Shown in pieces: positions 52,120 through 64,000 of a DNA stretch of 64,000 nt. Origin of the DNA: Triplophysa rosa (lineage: Eukaryota; Chordata; Actinopteri; Cypriniformes; Nemacheilidae). The position numbers and the translations under genes are program-made. The DNA lies in contig NW_026634485.1 in assembly GCF_024868665.1 (NCBI RefSeq), positions 62,001 to 126,000 on the forward strand. The letters are read 5' to 3'. The notes under the pieces are model-generated. The model made no database searches and was not told the origin of the DNA. It was given only the letters and a program-made list of their open reading frames with translations. Every line of letters starts with the position of its first letter. Position 1 is the stretch's first letter.

Positions 52120-52515
52120 AGAAGAGGCAGCGGAGGGGGGCACGGAGCTCTCCAGTCCGGTCCAGCAGCCGGCATCCAGTCCGGTCCAGCAGTCGGCGTC
52201 CGATCCGACTGAAGTCCAGTCCAGTATCCGGTCCGGCCCAGCAGACGAAGCCCAGTCTTGCCCAGAAGTCGGCGACCAGTCTGGTCCGACCGACGTCCAG
52301 TCCAGTGTCCAGTGTCCGGTCTGGCCCAGCAGACGGAGCCCAGTCTTGTCCAGCCGTCGCTCCAGCCGGCAATTCAGGAGGCAGTCCAGCCGGTGCTACA
52401 GCCGGTCTATCAGCCGGCACTCCAGCCGGTGCTTCAGCTGGCAGTCCAGCCGGTCTATCAGCTGGTATTCCAGTCGGTGATGCAGTCGAATTCTCAGCAG
52501 GCCCCCACTGGGACA
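52120..52515 (+). repeat. degenerate short tandem repeats coding for QPV(L/Y)QPA-like protein
   Basis: Variants of TCCAGTCCGGTCCAGCAG and, further on, CCAGCCGGTCTATCAGCC recur every 24-36 bp. In one frame this reads QPVLQPVYQPALQPVLQLAV; another frame reads SAGTPAGASAGSPAGLSAGI. All three frames stay open over much of the stretch, as expected from repeats whose unit length is a multiple of three. Confidence 0.7.
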
Positions 52516-52823
52516 CATAACTCCCTCACCCTTGTCCCCAAGGACTCCCCTTATTGGCCATACGCCGCACTCTCGAGCGCCCCCATCCAGGACTAGAACT
52601 GTTCCCCCCATTCCCAAACCCATTGGACTCCCTCCCATACTCTGGTGTGACCCCACCCCCTCCCTGTTTTTTTATTATCCCACCCTGACCTTTCTGTAAT
52701 GGTTTTTGTCTGCCCTTGATCTTGTTCACCATGTGTTGTTGGTTCTTGTCACTGTCTCAGTCTGTCTCGTCTTGTTTGTCACCTTGAGGAGCGCCAGGTT
52801 GTCGCTCCTTAAGGGGGGGTTTC

Positions 52824-53270
52824 TGTCATGACAGAGCCTTATGTTTTGTGTGGACAGAGGCATGTTATTGTTGGTTCTGACATAATCTTTGGTCTCATCT
52901 TTGGCCCCGCCCCTCTCGTTTCCTCATTTAGCTTTGAATTAGTGTTTCATTCCCAACACCTGTCCCTCGTTAATTATCCTTTGTTAGTTCCCCTATTTAA
53001 TGCCCTTGTGTCTGCTGTCTTGTGCTCGTTCGTTTTGCTATGTTACTATGTCGCCTTGTCTCTGTTTGCTGTGATCTGTCAAGTTTGTGGACTTATTATT
53101 TATATTATTCTTGGACCGTGTTTATCTTGCCCCCTCATGGGAAGTTTTTGTTTGAATTCTTGTTTTGTTATAGTTTTCCCCATTGTGTGTGTTTTGTTTT
53201 ATTATTAAAGTTCTGTGGGTTCTTTTGCATCGCTGCCTGCACTTGGGTTCTTTCCCCGAAACCCCTGACA
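52824..53270 (+). mobile_element. LTR (family A), 3' LTR of the insert
   Basis: It runs TGTCATGACAGAGCC to ACCCCTGACA, with a CCCCTATTTAATGCCC TATA-like box (about 52990) and ATTAAAGTTC (about 53203). It aligns with the other three family-A LTRs through GTTTCCT..., CCCCCTCATGGG and CTGCACTTGGGTTCTTT. Confidence 0.8.
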
Positions 53271-53652
53271 ACGGGAGTCAAGGGTTTCAAAGATGATTCC
53301 ATGGTAACTTCTGGACATGTTATGATTGTTGTTTAGTTTGTGGACCTTTATGAATTAGCTCAACGACATCGTTACCCAGCGTCTAACGAAAACTATGCTG
53401 CATCTAATACCGGTTTAAAGCTGATGTTTACGTTAGCTGTTTTCGCTATTGTAGTAACGTTATTTAATTTGTACTGTAACGTGTTCTCACTGGTGAATGA
53501 GACATGATTTTATTAGAATTGATCCAAAAGCTTCTGGTTTGTGCGCGTTCATTTGTTTTGGAGGAGGTGTGGTTTTTGGACGGCGTGGAGAGTTGGATGA
53601 TGATTTCAGTGCTAGCAGGCTAAAGTTAGCATCTCCCCATTCTGCCTTTAAA

Positions 53653-53975
53653 ATCCTGTAGCCTGGAAACTCATAATACACATATTTTGCAAAAGAGTGA
53701 AGATGGCATTTATAGGCGAGAGGCACATTTTTATTATGAATTTCAGTAGCATACCGACCCATTTTCCCAAAGACCCAACATGGTCACAGTTATAACATAA
53801 ACAGACTGTATAGCTTTTTTGCATTTCCCAAATGTTTAACCCTCTTTTCACCCTGTTCCAATGTTCGTAGTCAGGCAAATCATGTTTATGAAAATGTGAT
53901 GTATGTTCATTTTTCATTGTGTCCCACTGTGGACAATGCATAGTTCAACTATGTTGCACATACAATACAGACACT
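53653..53975. other. unassigned DNA between two elements
   Basis: No gene recognised; ends in the target duplication of the next hAT. Confidence 0.4.
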
Positions 53976-53983
53976 ATACTGAG

Positions 53984-55272
53984 TAGGGGTGGGGTGTAAA
54001 GAAACACCAATGCCACAGTTCGGTTCACACAACGGTCTTGGACCCATGGTTCGGTTCGGTTCGATGTGAGGGCAGGGTTCATGCCATGGCACAAGCAATG
54101 CTACAGAACACTAGAATCGTTTTAACTTAATAACAACAACAACAATTTAACTCGTTTACTTGAACTTTATTTACTTTAGTTTTATATACAGAGCAGTAAG
54201 CCTCAGTAAACAAAAATGAAATAAATAACACTAATGTAAACTTAAACTTGTCAGAAGCATTTAAATAAAATAAACATTTATAAATGCAGTCTGCAGAGGG
54301 TTTGCAATTTCAATTTGTTGTGGAGATGCCATCCTGCCAACAATTCTTAACCACCAAGTGTGATCGATCACTCCCAAGTCATGTGACACGCACTAAAAAT
54401 GCAGCTCTTATTACTTGTTAAAAGTGTACTATCTTAATCAATGTCAAAGAAGAAAATAATTTAAGAGGTAAAGTGACTGGATGCGCGGCCAATGTAGTAC
54501 AATAATGCAGATTCCCTTCACATTTTTAAACACATTAATAATAATAAAGATCTTCAAGAAACTTATTTTATTTTACGTGCTGTTTCTCGTCCATGTAGTT
54601 TGTGAAAAAGCCATTGTGCTTCATCTCATCCTTTGAAGGATCACGCAATGCAGGACATTCAGTGATTGACAGCATGACGCAATCATTTCCCCTCAGACAC
54701 ATGCATTATAAACATAACATGATGTCTAACTTTAATATGATTTGTTTCTCTGACTGAAGGTTATGGTGAGAGATGAGGAGTGCACAAGCATAAAACATGC
54801 TGTGTATCTGTGGTAATGACAAACAATATGATTTTAGGATCATTTCATTCTTTAATTTAAGACAGACTCCTATTATAAATCAAATCACCAGCTTTTGTGG
54901 TTTGGAGAAAAAAGTCCTGACAGCAGCGTATTTTTGGAAAGTCGCGTGACTGTTTAAAACACAGATTAGACGCTTTTAAGGAAAATTAGTTACTGAATTT
55001 GTTATTTGTTGTTTATGTCAATCTATGTGCATTCTGGCCATTAACAATGCACTGTCATCACATTACTGAGCGTGATCAACAATTTCTGCACTGCTGCTTC
55101 AGCTTGCGAAGTGATATGCTCAAACCTGCGGCAGGAAAAGCGTGCTCGTCACTCGCAGCTAACGCATGTGATGGATGGGGGCGGGGGTTCGTGGTACACC
55201 ATGGGAGTTCCGCGGTTCGTATCGAGGGAGGTGTATCGCGGATCGTTCGGTTCGAATATCGTTACACCCCTA
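53984..55272. mobile_element. non-autonomous hAT-type element (1.29 kb)
   Basis: The ends are TAGGGGTGGGGTGTAA and TATCGTTACACCCCTA. The subterminal CGGTTCGGTTCGATGTG and ATCGTTCGGTTCGAATAT are inverse relatives. The flanking 8-mers ATACTGAG (53976-53983) and ATACAGAG (55273-55280) differ at one position, as in an aged hAT target duplication. No transposase. Confidence 0.8.
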
Positions 55273-55547
55273 ATACAGAGCATATAGCACTTGCATCCTC
55301 CTGTGGACTTAAAAGACAACACTGATTAAAAAACCTTTTCCCTCTAAATGTATGATGTCATTTTTTTGAGTAACCGGAGTAATCATGTAATCATAATGGT
55401 CATCAAAAGATGATGTTCAGAACAATCTGATATGTGGAAAAACAACAGCAGATCCCCTCTGCACTGTTATAGGTGGAATGCAGTTTGTGTGTGCCTGTGT
55501 TTGATGTCAACTGCCAGTTTCATGCCAAAAGAGGCCAGTGAAGGTTA

Positions 55548-55925
55548 ATGCAAAATTCACTCCTTTCCTTCTATGATACTTGGCAGGGACCATGTGAAGT
55601 TCCACGGCTACTTGTCTACCCATCTGACGGCTTTTGTCTTCACCCCCCCTCCCCTTTCCCTGCAAGCACCCCTCAGCAAAGCTTTGGGTTCAGTCTGGCA
55701 TGGAGAGGGATGCAGGAGAATGCCAGCCCCATTCAGCCCGCTGATGTCATGAATATGCCTACCGTGGGAGAGCAGCGGATGGACTCAGAGGGGGACGAGG
55801 ACCCATTCTCCTCTTCCCCTATCCGCTCTCTTTTTGGAAGAATGATTCTTTCAGCTATGGCAGCCCACTGTGTGGCACAATTGATGGTGATTATCCTAAT
55901 TTTATGCTACCTTCCCAGAGTGAAG
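55548..55925 (+). other. unrecognised open frame, possible orphan exon or regulatory block
   Basis: Unlike its AT-rich surroundings this block is GC-balanced. After an acceptor-like stretch (TCCTTTCCTTCTATGATACTTGGCAG, ending 55586) the frame stays open: GPCEVPRLLVYPSDGFCLHP, then MNMPTVGEQRMDSEGDEDPF SSSPIRSLFGRMILSAMAAH CVAQLMVIILILCYLP. There is an acidic, serine-rich patch and a hydrophobic stretch. I recognise no family. No convincing donor exists; the frame runs into a CT repeat. It could be non-coding, for example an untranslated first exon or promoter of slc1a2 on the other strand. Confidence 0.3.
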
Positions 55926-55941
55926 TTTCTCTCTCCGACTT

Positions 55942-57324
<1,383 letters not shown>

Positions 57325-57550
57325 CTATTTTGTTTCTACAGTAGCCCTAACCTGACAAACTGCTTTACAGAGTGCGTTTTGTAAATACGTTATCTCCTTC
57401 GTCAAAGAAGCAAAAATCTGACGACATCTTTGTCCTGTGTCAGCCACCACAGTGCTTGGAAAAGGAGAGGGGGTGGGTCGAGTGGGCCGTTGGTTGCAAT
57501 TAACAACCTCACCACTAGATGCCACTAAATTTCATACACTGGACCTTTAA
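57325..57550 (-). mobile_element. MITE-like repeat ending CACTGGACCTTTAA
   Basis: The right end, CACTAGATGCCACTAAATTT...GGACCTTTAA, is the inverse of the TTAAAGGTCCAGTG start seen in a common fish repeat. The matching left end is not clear. Confidence 0.45.
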
Positions 57551-57763
57551 GGTAACCGCAGTGCCCCACAAACACACACAAAAAAATTCAAATTCGGGTA
57601 ACTTATACATATAAAGAATGTATCTTGCTTGGTCTTACTGGGACTTTCCATATGCATAATGGTTTTTATACTGAGCAAATTAAACTTTCTGTTTCTTAAC
57701 CCTCTAACCAAAGATAAGTAGATAAACACTGTTTTGTATGTTTTCTGAACTATTTTGTTCGAT

Positions 57764-58066
57764 AAGGTGACCAGACGTCATTGAATTTTGTGTTAATGCA
57801 TGCAATACTGTTTATTTATCAATAGAGTTTTGGTAAACTTTATTAAAACCAGTTATGGTCAGTTTAATCTGCAAACAATATAATACTACTGTAGTTAATT
57901 GCAATAGTACAAAAACTTAATTATAAGTGCAACAATAATAGACATTCAAAAATGGTTAGTTTCAGTTTTTTAATTAAGCTAATTATAACAATAGAAATTT
58001 CAGATACATTTTGACCATTTACCTAGGAAATGTCCCCGGTTTTCATTTAAAAAATCTGGTCACCTT
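57764..58066. mobile_element. 303-bp MITE with AAGGTGACCAGA ends
   Basis: The left end is AAGGTGACCAGACGTC and the right end AAAATCTGGTCACCTT, inverse to each other. AT-rich interior, no coding. Confidence 0.65.
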
Positions 58067-59014
58067 AGTCTATGAGGAGACATGACATGTCCCTGTAAAC
58101 CATGTCTATGTTGTAATACACATGCAATTAAACAAATTTGTGAATTCATAAACCACATATGCCATGCACATATACAGGCTCTGTCCAGGACTCAGGGCAA
58201 CAATAAAGAAATGTCTAGACAGAGGTCGGATGTTTGCTGGAGGATACACAGACAAGGGCACACATGCTCCCGCCAGGTAAAAACAACAAAGGACAATAAA
58301 GTATTTGTGCTTTAGAGGCTGATTCATAGTAATGCACACAATGCCGTCTAATAGAGGGTCCGTGCCAAGCTGGAGGCTTTAGTCAAATGTCCTTTATCCT
58401 GTAAAGAATTCAGGACATTATGTTGACTGCGTTTTACAGTAAATGTAATACAGGTTGCATCTTAAATAAGTTTCATGTGTTCAGAAGCTTCTTTGAAGTA
58501 TCAAAGTAATTAAATCAAAGGTAAGATTTTCTTTTTAATGAATGGCTAGTCAAATTACCAACATTATACTGCAAATATTTAAGGGATGGAAATGACATCA
58601 GTATTTGATATCTGAATAAGCGAGAACTTCAAAAGTACAGACAATGAGAGTTCTGGGGGCAGTGTGAGGTAAATGCAAACAAATGACAGACCCATGTGCT
58701 CTATCTGTGTGCATGGACACTTTAATGATGAACAGGTGATAAGGGTGTTGTGCATTTGCATGGATTTCAGATCTGTAATGAGTGCACAGATCATTGCAGC
58801 TCAATGGATACACTCGCACGCACACAGAAAGATCCCTTAATTCCTCACCAACTCCAGCTTGATTTATTCTCTTTCTCGTATCTGCCAAGCGTATCAAATC
58901 TAGTGTTGCTCTCGTAACTTCTTATTTTCACTTCTTTGAACTCTTTTGGTGCTTTGGGGGTAAATGCACCTCAGAAAAAGCAGAGGACGATTACGTCCTT
59001 CTTTCAAACACACA
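58067..59014. other. unassigned AT-rich DNA
   Basis: No gene or repeat recognised. Confidence 0.4.
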
Positions 59015-59294
59015 CTGTAAGTGAAAGTGACCTATTTTTCAGTTATGGTGACCCATACCCGAAATGTGACCTCTGCATTTAACCTATCCAGTGAGTAGTG
59101 AACACACGTACAGCAAGTTGTGAACACACGTACACCCGGAGCAGTGGGCAGCTATCACTGCAGCACTGGAGCAAGTAGGGGTAAGGTGCCTTGCTCAAGG
59201 GCACCTCAGTCGTTACCCGCCGGCCCTGAGAATCCAACCGGCAACCTTCTGGTCACAAGTCCGACTCTCTAACCATTAGGTCACGACTGCCCCA
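59015..59294 (-). mobile_element. tRNA-derived SINE, nearly full length
   Basis: Inverse of the 24387 copy over its whole length, from AGTGAAAGTGACCTATTTTT to CTAACCATTAGGTCACGACT GCCCC. It contains an extra short tandem copy (GTGAACACACGTACA twice, about 59098 and 59125). Confidence 0.88.
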
Positions 59295-61104
59295 AGTATG
59301 TTATGTCGCAATGATGACACGAATCACCCGATCAAATTTACACATTATGATTTGACATGACGTGAGCGATGCAATCATGTGACGTGTCAAAAGACAATAG
59401 GCTTGTTGGACTTCATGCGGCGCAGCAAAAATTGGTTGCCGCCTGACAAGAGCAATGCATTCTGGTTAGGAAATTTGTCCGGCTTTGATCGCCGCTGCAG
59501 CTGCCGTACGATCACATGTGCTGTAAAAGTACCGCGACAGCAAAACGAGACCACCCGCTTAGGTTCGACGCTGCAGTTGTTCAAAGTCGACTCCTTGCAG
59601 ACGACACACTTTATTCTTATTGGCCAAACTGTGTATGTGTACATATGACGTGTTTTGCGTGTTTATTGTGTACCATTCAGTTACGCGAACTCACACTAAT
59701 GTATGTTTTATATCACCTTTGATGTTCATTGTACTTATACTAGTGCAAAAACATAGGAATTTCTATCATATCCACATGATTAGTGATAAAGATGGCAAAA
59801 TCCTGTGGTCGGCCTACACTATGGGAAGCACGAAGTTCGGACCTAGTGGCTGTTTTTTACGCCCCCCCAGCCACAGTGTTGTACAATAACAAAAGCTTTC
59901 AATCATTGTAAAACCTGTTAAACAGGTTAAAATCTTTTGTAGGTTTTCAAGATGTGTATTGATGTATATGAATTAAAAGTTTAATGACACTTGTAAGCAT
60001 TTTACTTTACATTAAATAATGATATGTTAATTAGGTATCATTAGGTAATGTTTAATAAGTTTATTAGTAAATATTAACAAACACATTATCTTACATTTCT
60101 AGCTATTTGAATATATAGTAACTAATGATCTGTTAAGCATTATATAATGTTTGTTAATGATTTATTGATTAAAGTTATTATAAAGTATTAGTAAATAACG
60201 GCACAATAATGAAGTACAAACCCATACGACAGGAGTTACAATGACTAACTCCTATTGTGTGAGGAACAGTCACATTAGAATAACCAGCCTGATCTCATTG
60301 TTTATATGTAGGTTTTTGTACGTTAAGTTTACAAGCAGAAAATGTAAATTTTTGTAAGTTTTTATTGATGCTGAAACGTTAAATATGGACGTATTACAAC
60401 GTATAAAACGTAAAACTGCTACGTATTTTTAGCTAAAAAACTAAAAATATCTACAAAGCTTCATCAAGAGTATCTCATCAAGATATTTGTATCAGTGCGT
60501 TTCAATACTTGTATGGATAAGCGATGTATATTTTTAGACCCCTTAACCTACCCCTTTACCTAAACCCTAAACCTACCAATTTAATAGCGAATAGGCCCTA
60601 TAACAAGATATAAAATGTAATAGACCGAAATATGCAGGAAAATGGCCATTTTAGTAACAACATACAATTAAAAGATATTTACCATAACTATTTCTTTAAA
60701 ATATGTACAGTATAAAGAAAAACATGACAAAGATAAGTGCAATCACAATAATTTATTCATTTTCAAAAATACCAATAGTAGTCCAAATGACGATGCGTTG
60801 CAGTCGCAGTCCTCTCTAGTGGAATACAACCGTTTTGTGTGAGGAAACGAGCAGAATTTAAGTTGTTAATCACAACGCTACGAAGACTCAAAAGGTACAC
60901 ATTAACTCCAGTTAGACCTTTTCTAGGCGTGTTTCCCGAACTACACCTTAGGAGGTCACTTTCTTAAGACCCACGTTACCAGGTTTGAGGTAGCGGCGTT
61001 CTTTATAAAATAAGCACTTTAGAAATAGTTGAAGTTGCATTTATTAGGACTCTTAGGATAAAAAAAATGCAAACTAAATCCAACCATGGATAATATTTAT
61101 TTGT
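59295..61104. other. mostly unassigned DNA with possible old MITEs
   Basis: 59960-60200 has AT-rich TTAATTAGGTATCATTAGG-type motifs and 60280-60660 has ACGTATTACAACGTATAAAA CG and CCTAAACCCTAAACCTACC motifs. Both look like old fish repeats, without ends that can be fixed. No coding region. Confidence 0.35.
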
Positions 61105-61270
61105 GAAATTACATTTACATTACATTCATTCATTTGGCAGACGCTTCAAAGCGACTTACAAGTAGGAGAGCATATAAACATTTTGTCAACACGCTGAGTG
61201 TGAATTGAGTGTGCGAACCCGCAATCTCATGACCAAACGAATCAACCCGCTACATAACTGGCAGTATGTT
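61105..61270. mobile_element. SINE-like fish repeat with GCAGACGCTT core, second copy
   Basis: It carries CATTCATTTGGCAGACGCTT and CAAAGCGACTTACAAGTAGG, as at 49060. The tail includes GCGAACCCGCAATCTCATGA, a B-box-like stretch. Confidence 0.55.
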
Positions 61271-61732
61271 CATTTAAATCAAAGGTTCTCAAAATTTGGG
61301 TCATAAGGAGGGTCACTCAAAGCCACTTGCTGTTGCAGGGCATTAAACATGTTTATTCCACCAACTAACAATTAGACACGTTTATTGTGCTTGGAGACTG
61401 GATGCGCAAATGCTGCATTTACAGCGGGAGGCATGTCGATTATGGCCGCGTTAATTAAAACACTAAAATATAATCAACAATATTAATCACACTTACAATA
61501 TCAAGGGGAATAATATGAACAAGTATGCCTTTATTGTGCAGCCCTACAAAAGGTATTTTGATATTGCAATTAAACTTATTCATTCATGACAAGAAAAATA
61601 AAAAGTACTAAAAGGGAGTAAATGTGTGTTTTTCCCTATTTTCTATTTAAAAGGTGTTCCATGAGATAAACTACCTTTAATTATACCTGTGTTTGGGAAC
61701 CCCTAATTTATATTATCATAATATGTGTTGCT
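61271..61732. other. unassigned DNA
   Basis: No gene or repeat recognised. Confidence 0.4.
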
Positions 61733-61987
61733 TAAGGGGCTGTGTCCACCGAGGCGCATTTACGCGGCTGAAAACTGCAGGAGCTCGGCTGAAAACGCCC
61801 GCTGCAGGCGCAGAGCGCTCGGTCGAACGCCGGCGCTGAGCGTGAAAAAAACGCATAGCACCAGTGCAGAGCGAGGAAAAAAAACGTCAGCTGTTGGCTT
61901 TTTTTAAAAGCGCGGCATTTCCATAGGAAACAATTTAAAAAACACGCCAGCCGCAGGCGTAAACGCCTCAGTGGACACAGCCTCTTA
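61733..61987. mobile_element. 255-bp hAT-type MITE
   Basis: The left end TAAGGGGCTGTGTCCACCGA and the right end TCAGTGGACACAGCCTCTTA are inverse. The flanking 8-mers GTGTTGCT and GTGTCTTT match at six of eight positions. GC-rich interior with many CGC motifs; the short plus-strand frame through it is not a gene. Confidence 0.75.
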
Positions 61988-62774
61988 GTGTCTTTATTTA
62001 CTCAACAAAAGCGCAGAACGCGGAACATACAGTATAATCAACAGCTATAGCAGGAAAAAAACACCAAGACCTGAATTTAGCAGTTGCTCCATTGAGTTTG
62101 TCTTGACAAAGTTAGACCAACAAGACCCGAAAGCTGCTGAATTTGCTGCCATGGCAGGTTAACTTTTATTTTCTATAATTGCAGCATAAATTGTAGCCAG
62201 GTTTTCATGGATTAAATGCAGATACATTAAATTGCTCCGCGGATGGCGCCGTCTTTGATTTAGCAAAAATATTCGCTGCAGTTTGACTAAACTTCCTACC
62301 ACAATCAATGGGCCTCATTCGATTTTTTGTGTAAATCGTTCGTAAATTCGTTTTGACGTAAATTTTCGTATTCATGAAAATGTTCGTATTTTCAAAATGT
62401 TAGTTGGTATGAAAGAAATGTACACCTGCTCCATACCACGTGTAAATAGTGCTTAAAACCGCACGTAACGTTCTGTATTATTTTAGACAAACTGATGACA
62501 CTGCATTTTGATGCACTATGTATCATAATAATATTTTAAGCATTCTTTTGCCCTGTCTTTAATCATTTTTTACATTTTAACTTTGGGTAAAACGCAGAGC
62601 TGCTCAAACGGTTTGCAATTGCATTTGAATTATGTCACAATTTTGACACGAACAAATAGAAAACGCATTTGCAAATGCAGTTTGCAATTCCTTTTTAATA
62701 TAGTCCGCAGTATCATTCCATACTGCTCATCACTGTCCTTTTTTACACAGCCGTCAAATCACAGTGGAGAAGAT
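61988..62774. other. unassigned DNA
   Basis: GGGCCTCATTCGATTTTTTG at about 62310 resembles one end of a Harbinger-type MITE, but no partner end was found. No gene. Confidence 0.35.
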
Positions 62775-64000
62775 TCAATTCAATTTTATTTATATAGCGC
62801 TTTTCACAATGTGCATTGTTCCAAAGCAACTTTACAGGAGCAAATAAGAAAAACACAGAAAGGTAAAACACAGCACAGTGCATGGTGTGTTTATAGACCA
62901 AGCAAGATCATTATAATAAATAATATCTAATAAATAAATGAATAAATAAATGCAGTCTCCCGGTGAGCAAGCCAACACTGCACTGCTGTGGCGAGGAACC
63001 CAAGCTCCAATGATGAATAAATGGAGAAAAAAAAACCTCAGGAGAAACCAGGCTCAGCCTGGAGGGCCAGATCTCCTCTGACGTGTCATAGCTGCACTCA
63101 GTGACCCCTACCAAAGCCACTGAGCAACGTCCACAAAGAACGGGGAGAGCCCACGAGCCGCGACCCAGGAAGCCCCACCTGCCGAAACCATGCAGGTCCA
63201 ACCCGGTCCCATTCCGCGATCAACAACAGACAACAGAGGAACAACCAGGGAAAATTAGTAATGGCATAATTAACTTTATTCCTCTGTTGTCCGACATCGA
63301 CCACAAAACAAGACCATCCAGACCAGACCCACACAGTCCCAACAAATGAAACGCCCTGAACCACAACCAACAAGCCCCCCCACTCCCTACAAACACCCAC
63401 CCAGCAACCTCCAATCAAAGTCACTGAGTGCAGCTATAACTTCAAACTGCTGTCATGTGATGTTAGTTTAGCATTAAATACCAAGTATTGTAAATTTAGC
63501 ATTAATGTGACAAGTAGTCTGTCTTTGCTCTCGGTTGGGGATGGAATTGTCTGAGCTGGGCCGGTCAGATTGTCGCCTTTTTCTTGGGTGGTGATGGAAT
63601 TGCCTTGGATGGAGCTGGGATGGTCAGTCAGTCCGTAGGCTCTCGCAGGAGGATGGCACGGGATTTTACGATGTAGCTGCCGGAATCTCTAGTTGGGGAT
63701 GGGCATATGACGTTCATCTGGGCCTGGCGGAATCTCTCCCTACCTCGGGATGGGCATCCCGAGGCAAGGGCAGAAAGAGAATAATTAGCGTAGCTGCTGT
63801 TCATTAGCTATGTATTAGTGAATGCTTGGCTGAAAAGATGTGTCTTTAATTTAGATTTAAATTGGGAGAGTGTGTCTGACCCTCGAATAGTATCGGGGAG
63901 GCTATTCCAGAGTTTAGGTGTTTCGTATGAGAAAGCTCTACCCCCTTTGGTGGATTTAGTTATTCTAGGTGTTATCAAAAGTCTGGAGTTTTGAGATCTT
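62775..64000 (-). mobile_element. L2-type LINE, 3' half, running off the window
   Basis: The plus-strand start AATTCAATTTTATTTATATA GCGC is the inverse of the L2-style 3' terminus. About 1 kb of 3' UTR is followed at 63808-64000 (-) by an intact coding end. The 5' part lies beyond the window. Confidence 0.8.
63808..64000 (-). pseudogene. C-terminus of L2 reverse-transcriptase protein (partial at window edge)
   Basis: On the minus strand from the window end: RSQNSRLLITPRITKSTKGG RAFSYETPKLWNSLPDTIRG SDTLSQFKSKLKTHLFSQAF TNT, then TAG at 63810-63808. The frame is uninterrupted over 63 codons and matches the C-terminal pattern of the L2 copies at 24.9 and 45.8 kb (LWN-LP, FK-L-T-LF). This is the least decayed L2 end in the window; the rest is out of view. 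Confidence 0.82.

Larger units (their letters stand above)
52093..53270 (+). mobile_element. internally deleted LTR retrotransposon: internal remnant plus 3' LTR
   Basis: The insert starts TGTCTGG and ends CCTGACA, with target duplication ACGGG (52088-52092, 53271-53275). The right 447 bp (52824-53270) is a family-A LTR preceded by a polypurine tract, AAGGGGGGG (52811-52819). The 5' LTR is missing apart from perhaps the first TGTC. The internal 730 bp encode a repetitive Gln/Pro/Val/Ser frame and no gag or pol motifs. Confidence 0.7.
51448..53652 (+). mobile_element. non-autonomous DNA transposon (copy B), split by LTR-derived insert
   Basis: The left terminus TTTAAAAGCAGAATAGGTG and the right terminus CATTCTGCCTTTAAA are inverse. 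The left part (51448-52092) and right part (53271-53652) together follow the layout of copy A at 4463-5086. The insert 52093-53270 is bounded by ACGGG on both sides. The empty-site sequence in copy A (AGCTCCGG...GGGTCTGC...CCATGG) confirms the join AGCTACGGG-AGTCAAGGG. Confidence 0.75.

Noticed and set aside
52035..52520. Plus-strand frame with 'SAG' repeats as a host gene (and its antisense partner)
   Set aside because: It lies within an insert bounded by ACGGG duplications and next to an LTR with a polypurine tract, so it is element-derived, and the repeats keep all frames open.
61725..61907. Small plus-strand frame (60 codons)
   Set aside because: It covers a GC-rich hAT MITE with inverted ends and has no codon or motif support.

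Overview
The window is vertebrate nuclear DNA from a ray-finned fish, most likely an ostariophysan and possibly a cyprinid. It has intron-split vertebrate genes, a dense and varied set of transposons (DIRS, L2, hAT, Tc1, a PIF/Harbinger-like element, LTR, tRNA-SINE), CA/TA, CT and GGAT microsatellites, and no prokaryotic gene organisation. The species call is an inference from repeat content. No complete single-exon host gene is present.

Two host genes are supported. The 3' end of an ldlrad3-like gene (+) has its transmembrane/PY-motif exon at 4017-4407 and its last coding exon at 5181-5337. slc1a2 (EAAT2/GLT-1 glial glutamate transporter, -) has ten coding exons between 48621 and 28707. Joined, they give a frame-consistent 1683-nt reading frame (560 codons plus stop). 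The terminal exon (28707-28781) sits 8.9 kb from its neighbour, across an intron packed with nested transposons. The two genes are convergent here. In human 11p13 the orientation differs, which implies a local rearrangement.

Layout: 0.17-0.64 kb solo LTR; 0.93 kb L2 scrap; 1.3-2.7 kb decayed non-LTR retrotransposon with a restriction-like endonuclease end; 2.9-3.8 kb hAT-type element; 4.0-5.85 kb ldlrad3 end; 6.0-13.0 kb DIRS element (-); 13.0-14.5 kb spacer with a HECT-like fragment; 14.5-19.7 kb second DIRS element (+); 19.7-22.0 kb LINE remnant (-); 22.1-23.9 kb Tc1 element carrying a solo LTR; 24.2-25.15 kb L2 carrying a SINE; 25.8-48.6 kb slc1a2 with element-filled introns; 48.6-56 kb slc1a2 upstream or first-intron DNA with LTR, SINE and hAT insertions; 56-64 kb mostly unique AT-rich DNA with MITEs, SINEs and an L2 running off the end.

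The strongest biology is transposon stratigraphy. Many insertions keep exact target-site duplications, so their order can be read. Examples: a hAT inside a hAT inside a MITE (30.6-37.0 kb); an LTR-derived insert inside a DNA element whose uninterrupted relative is the ldlrad3 intron copy; an LTR in a Tc1; a SINE in an L2; a MITE in an L2. The two DIRS copies lie divergently and carry different inactivating lesions. One has an internal duplication of its RNase H-recombinase block. I did not find a convincing new enzymatic system. The least explained segment is 55.55-55.92 kb.
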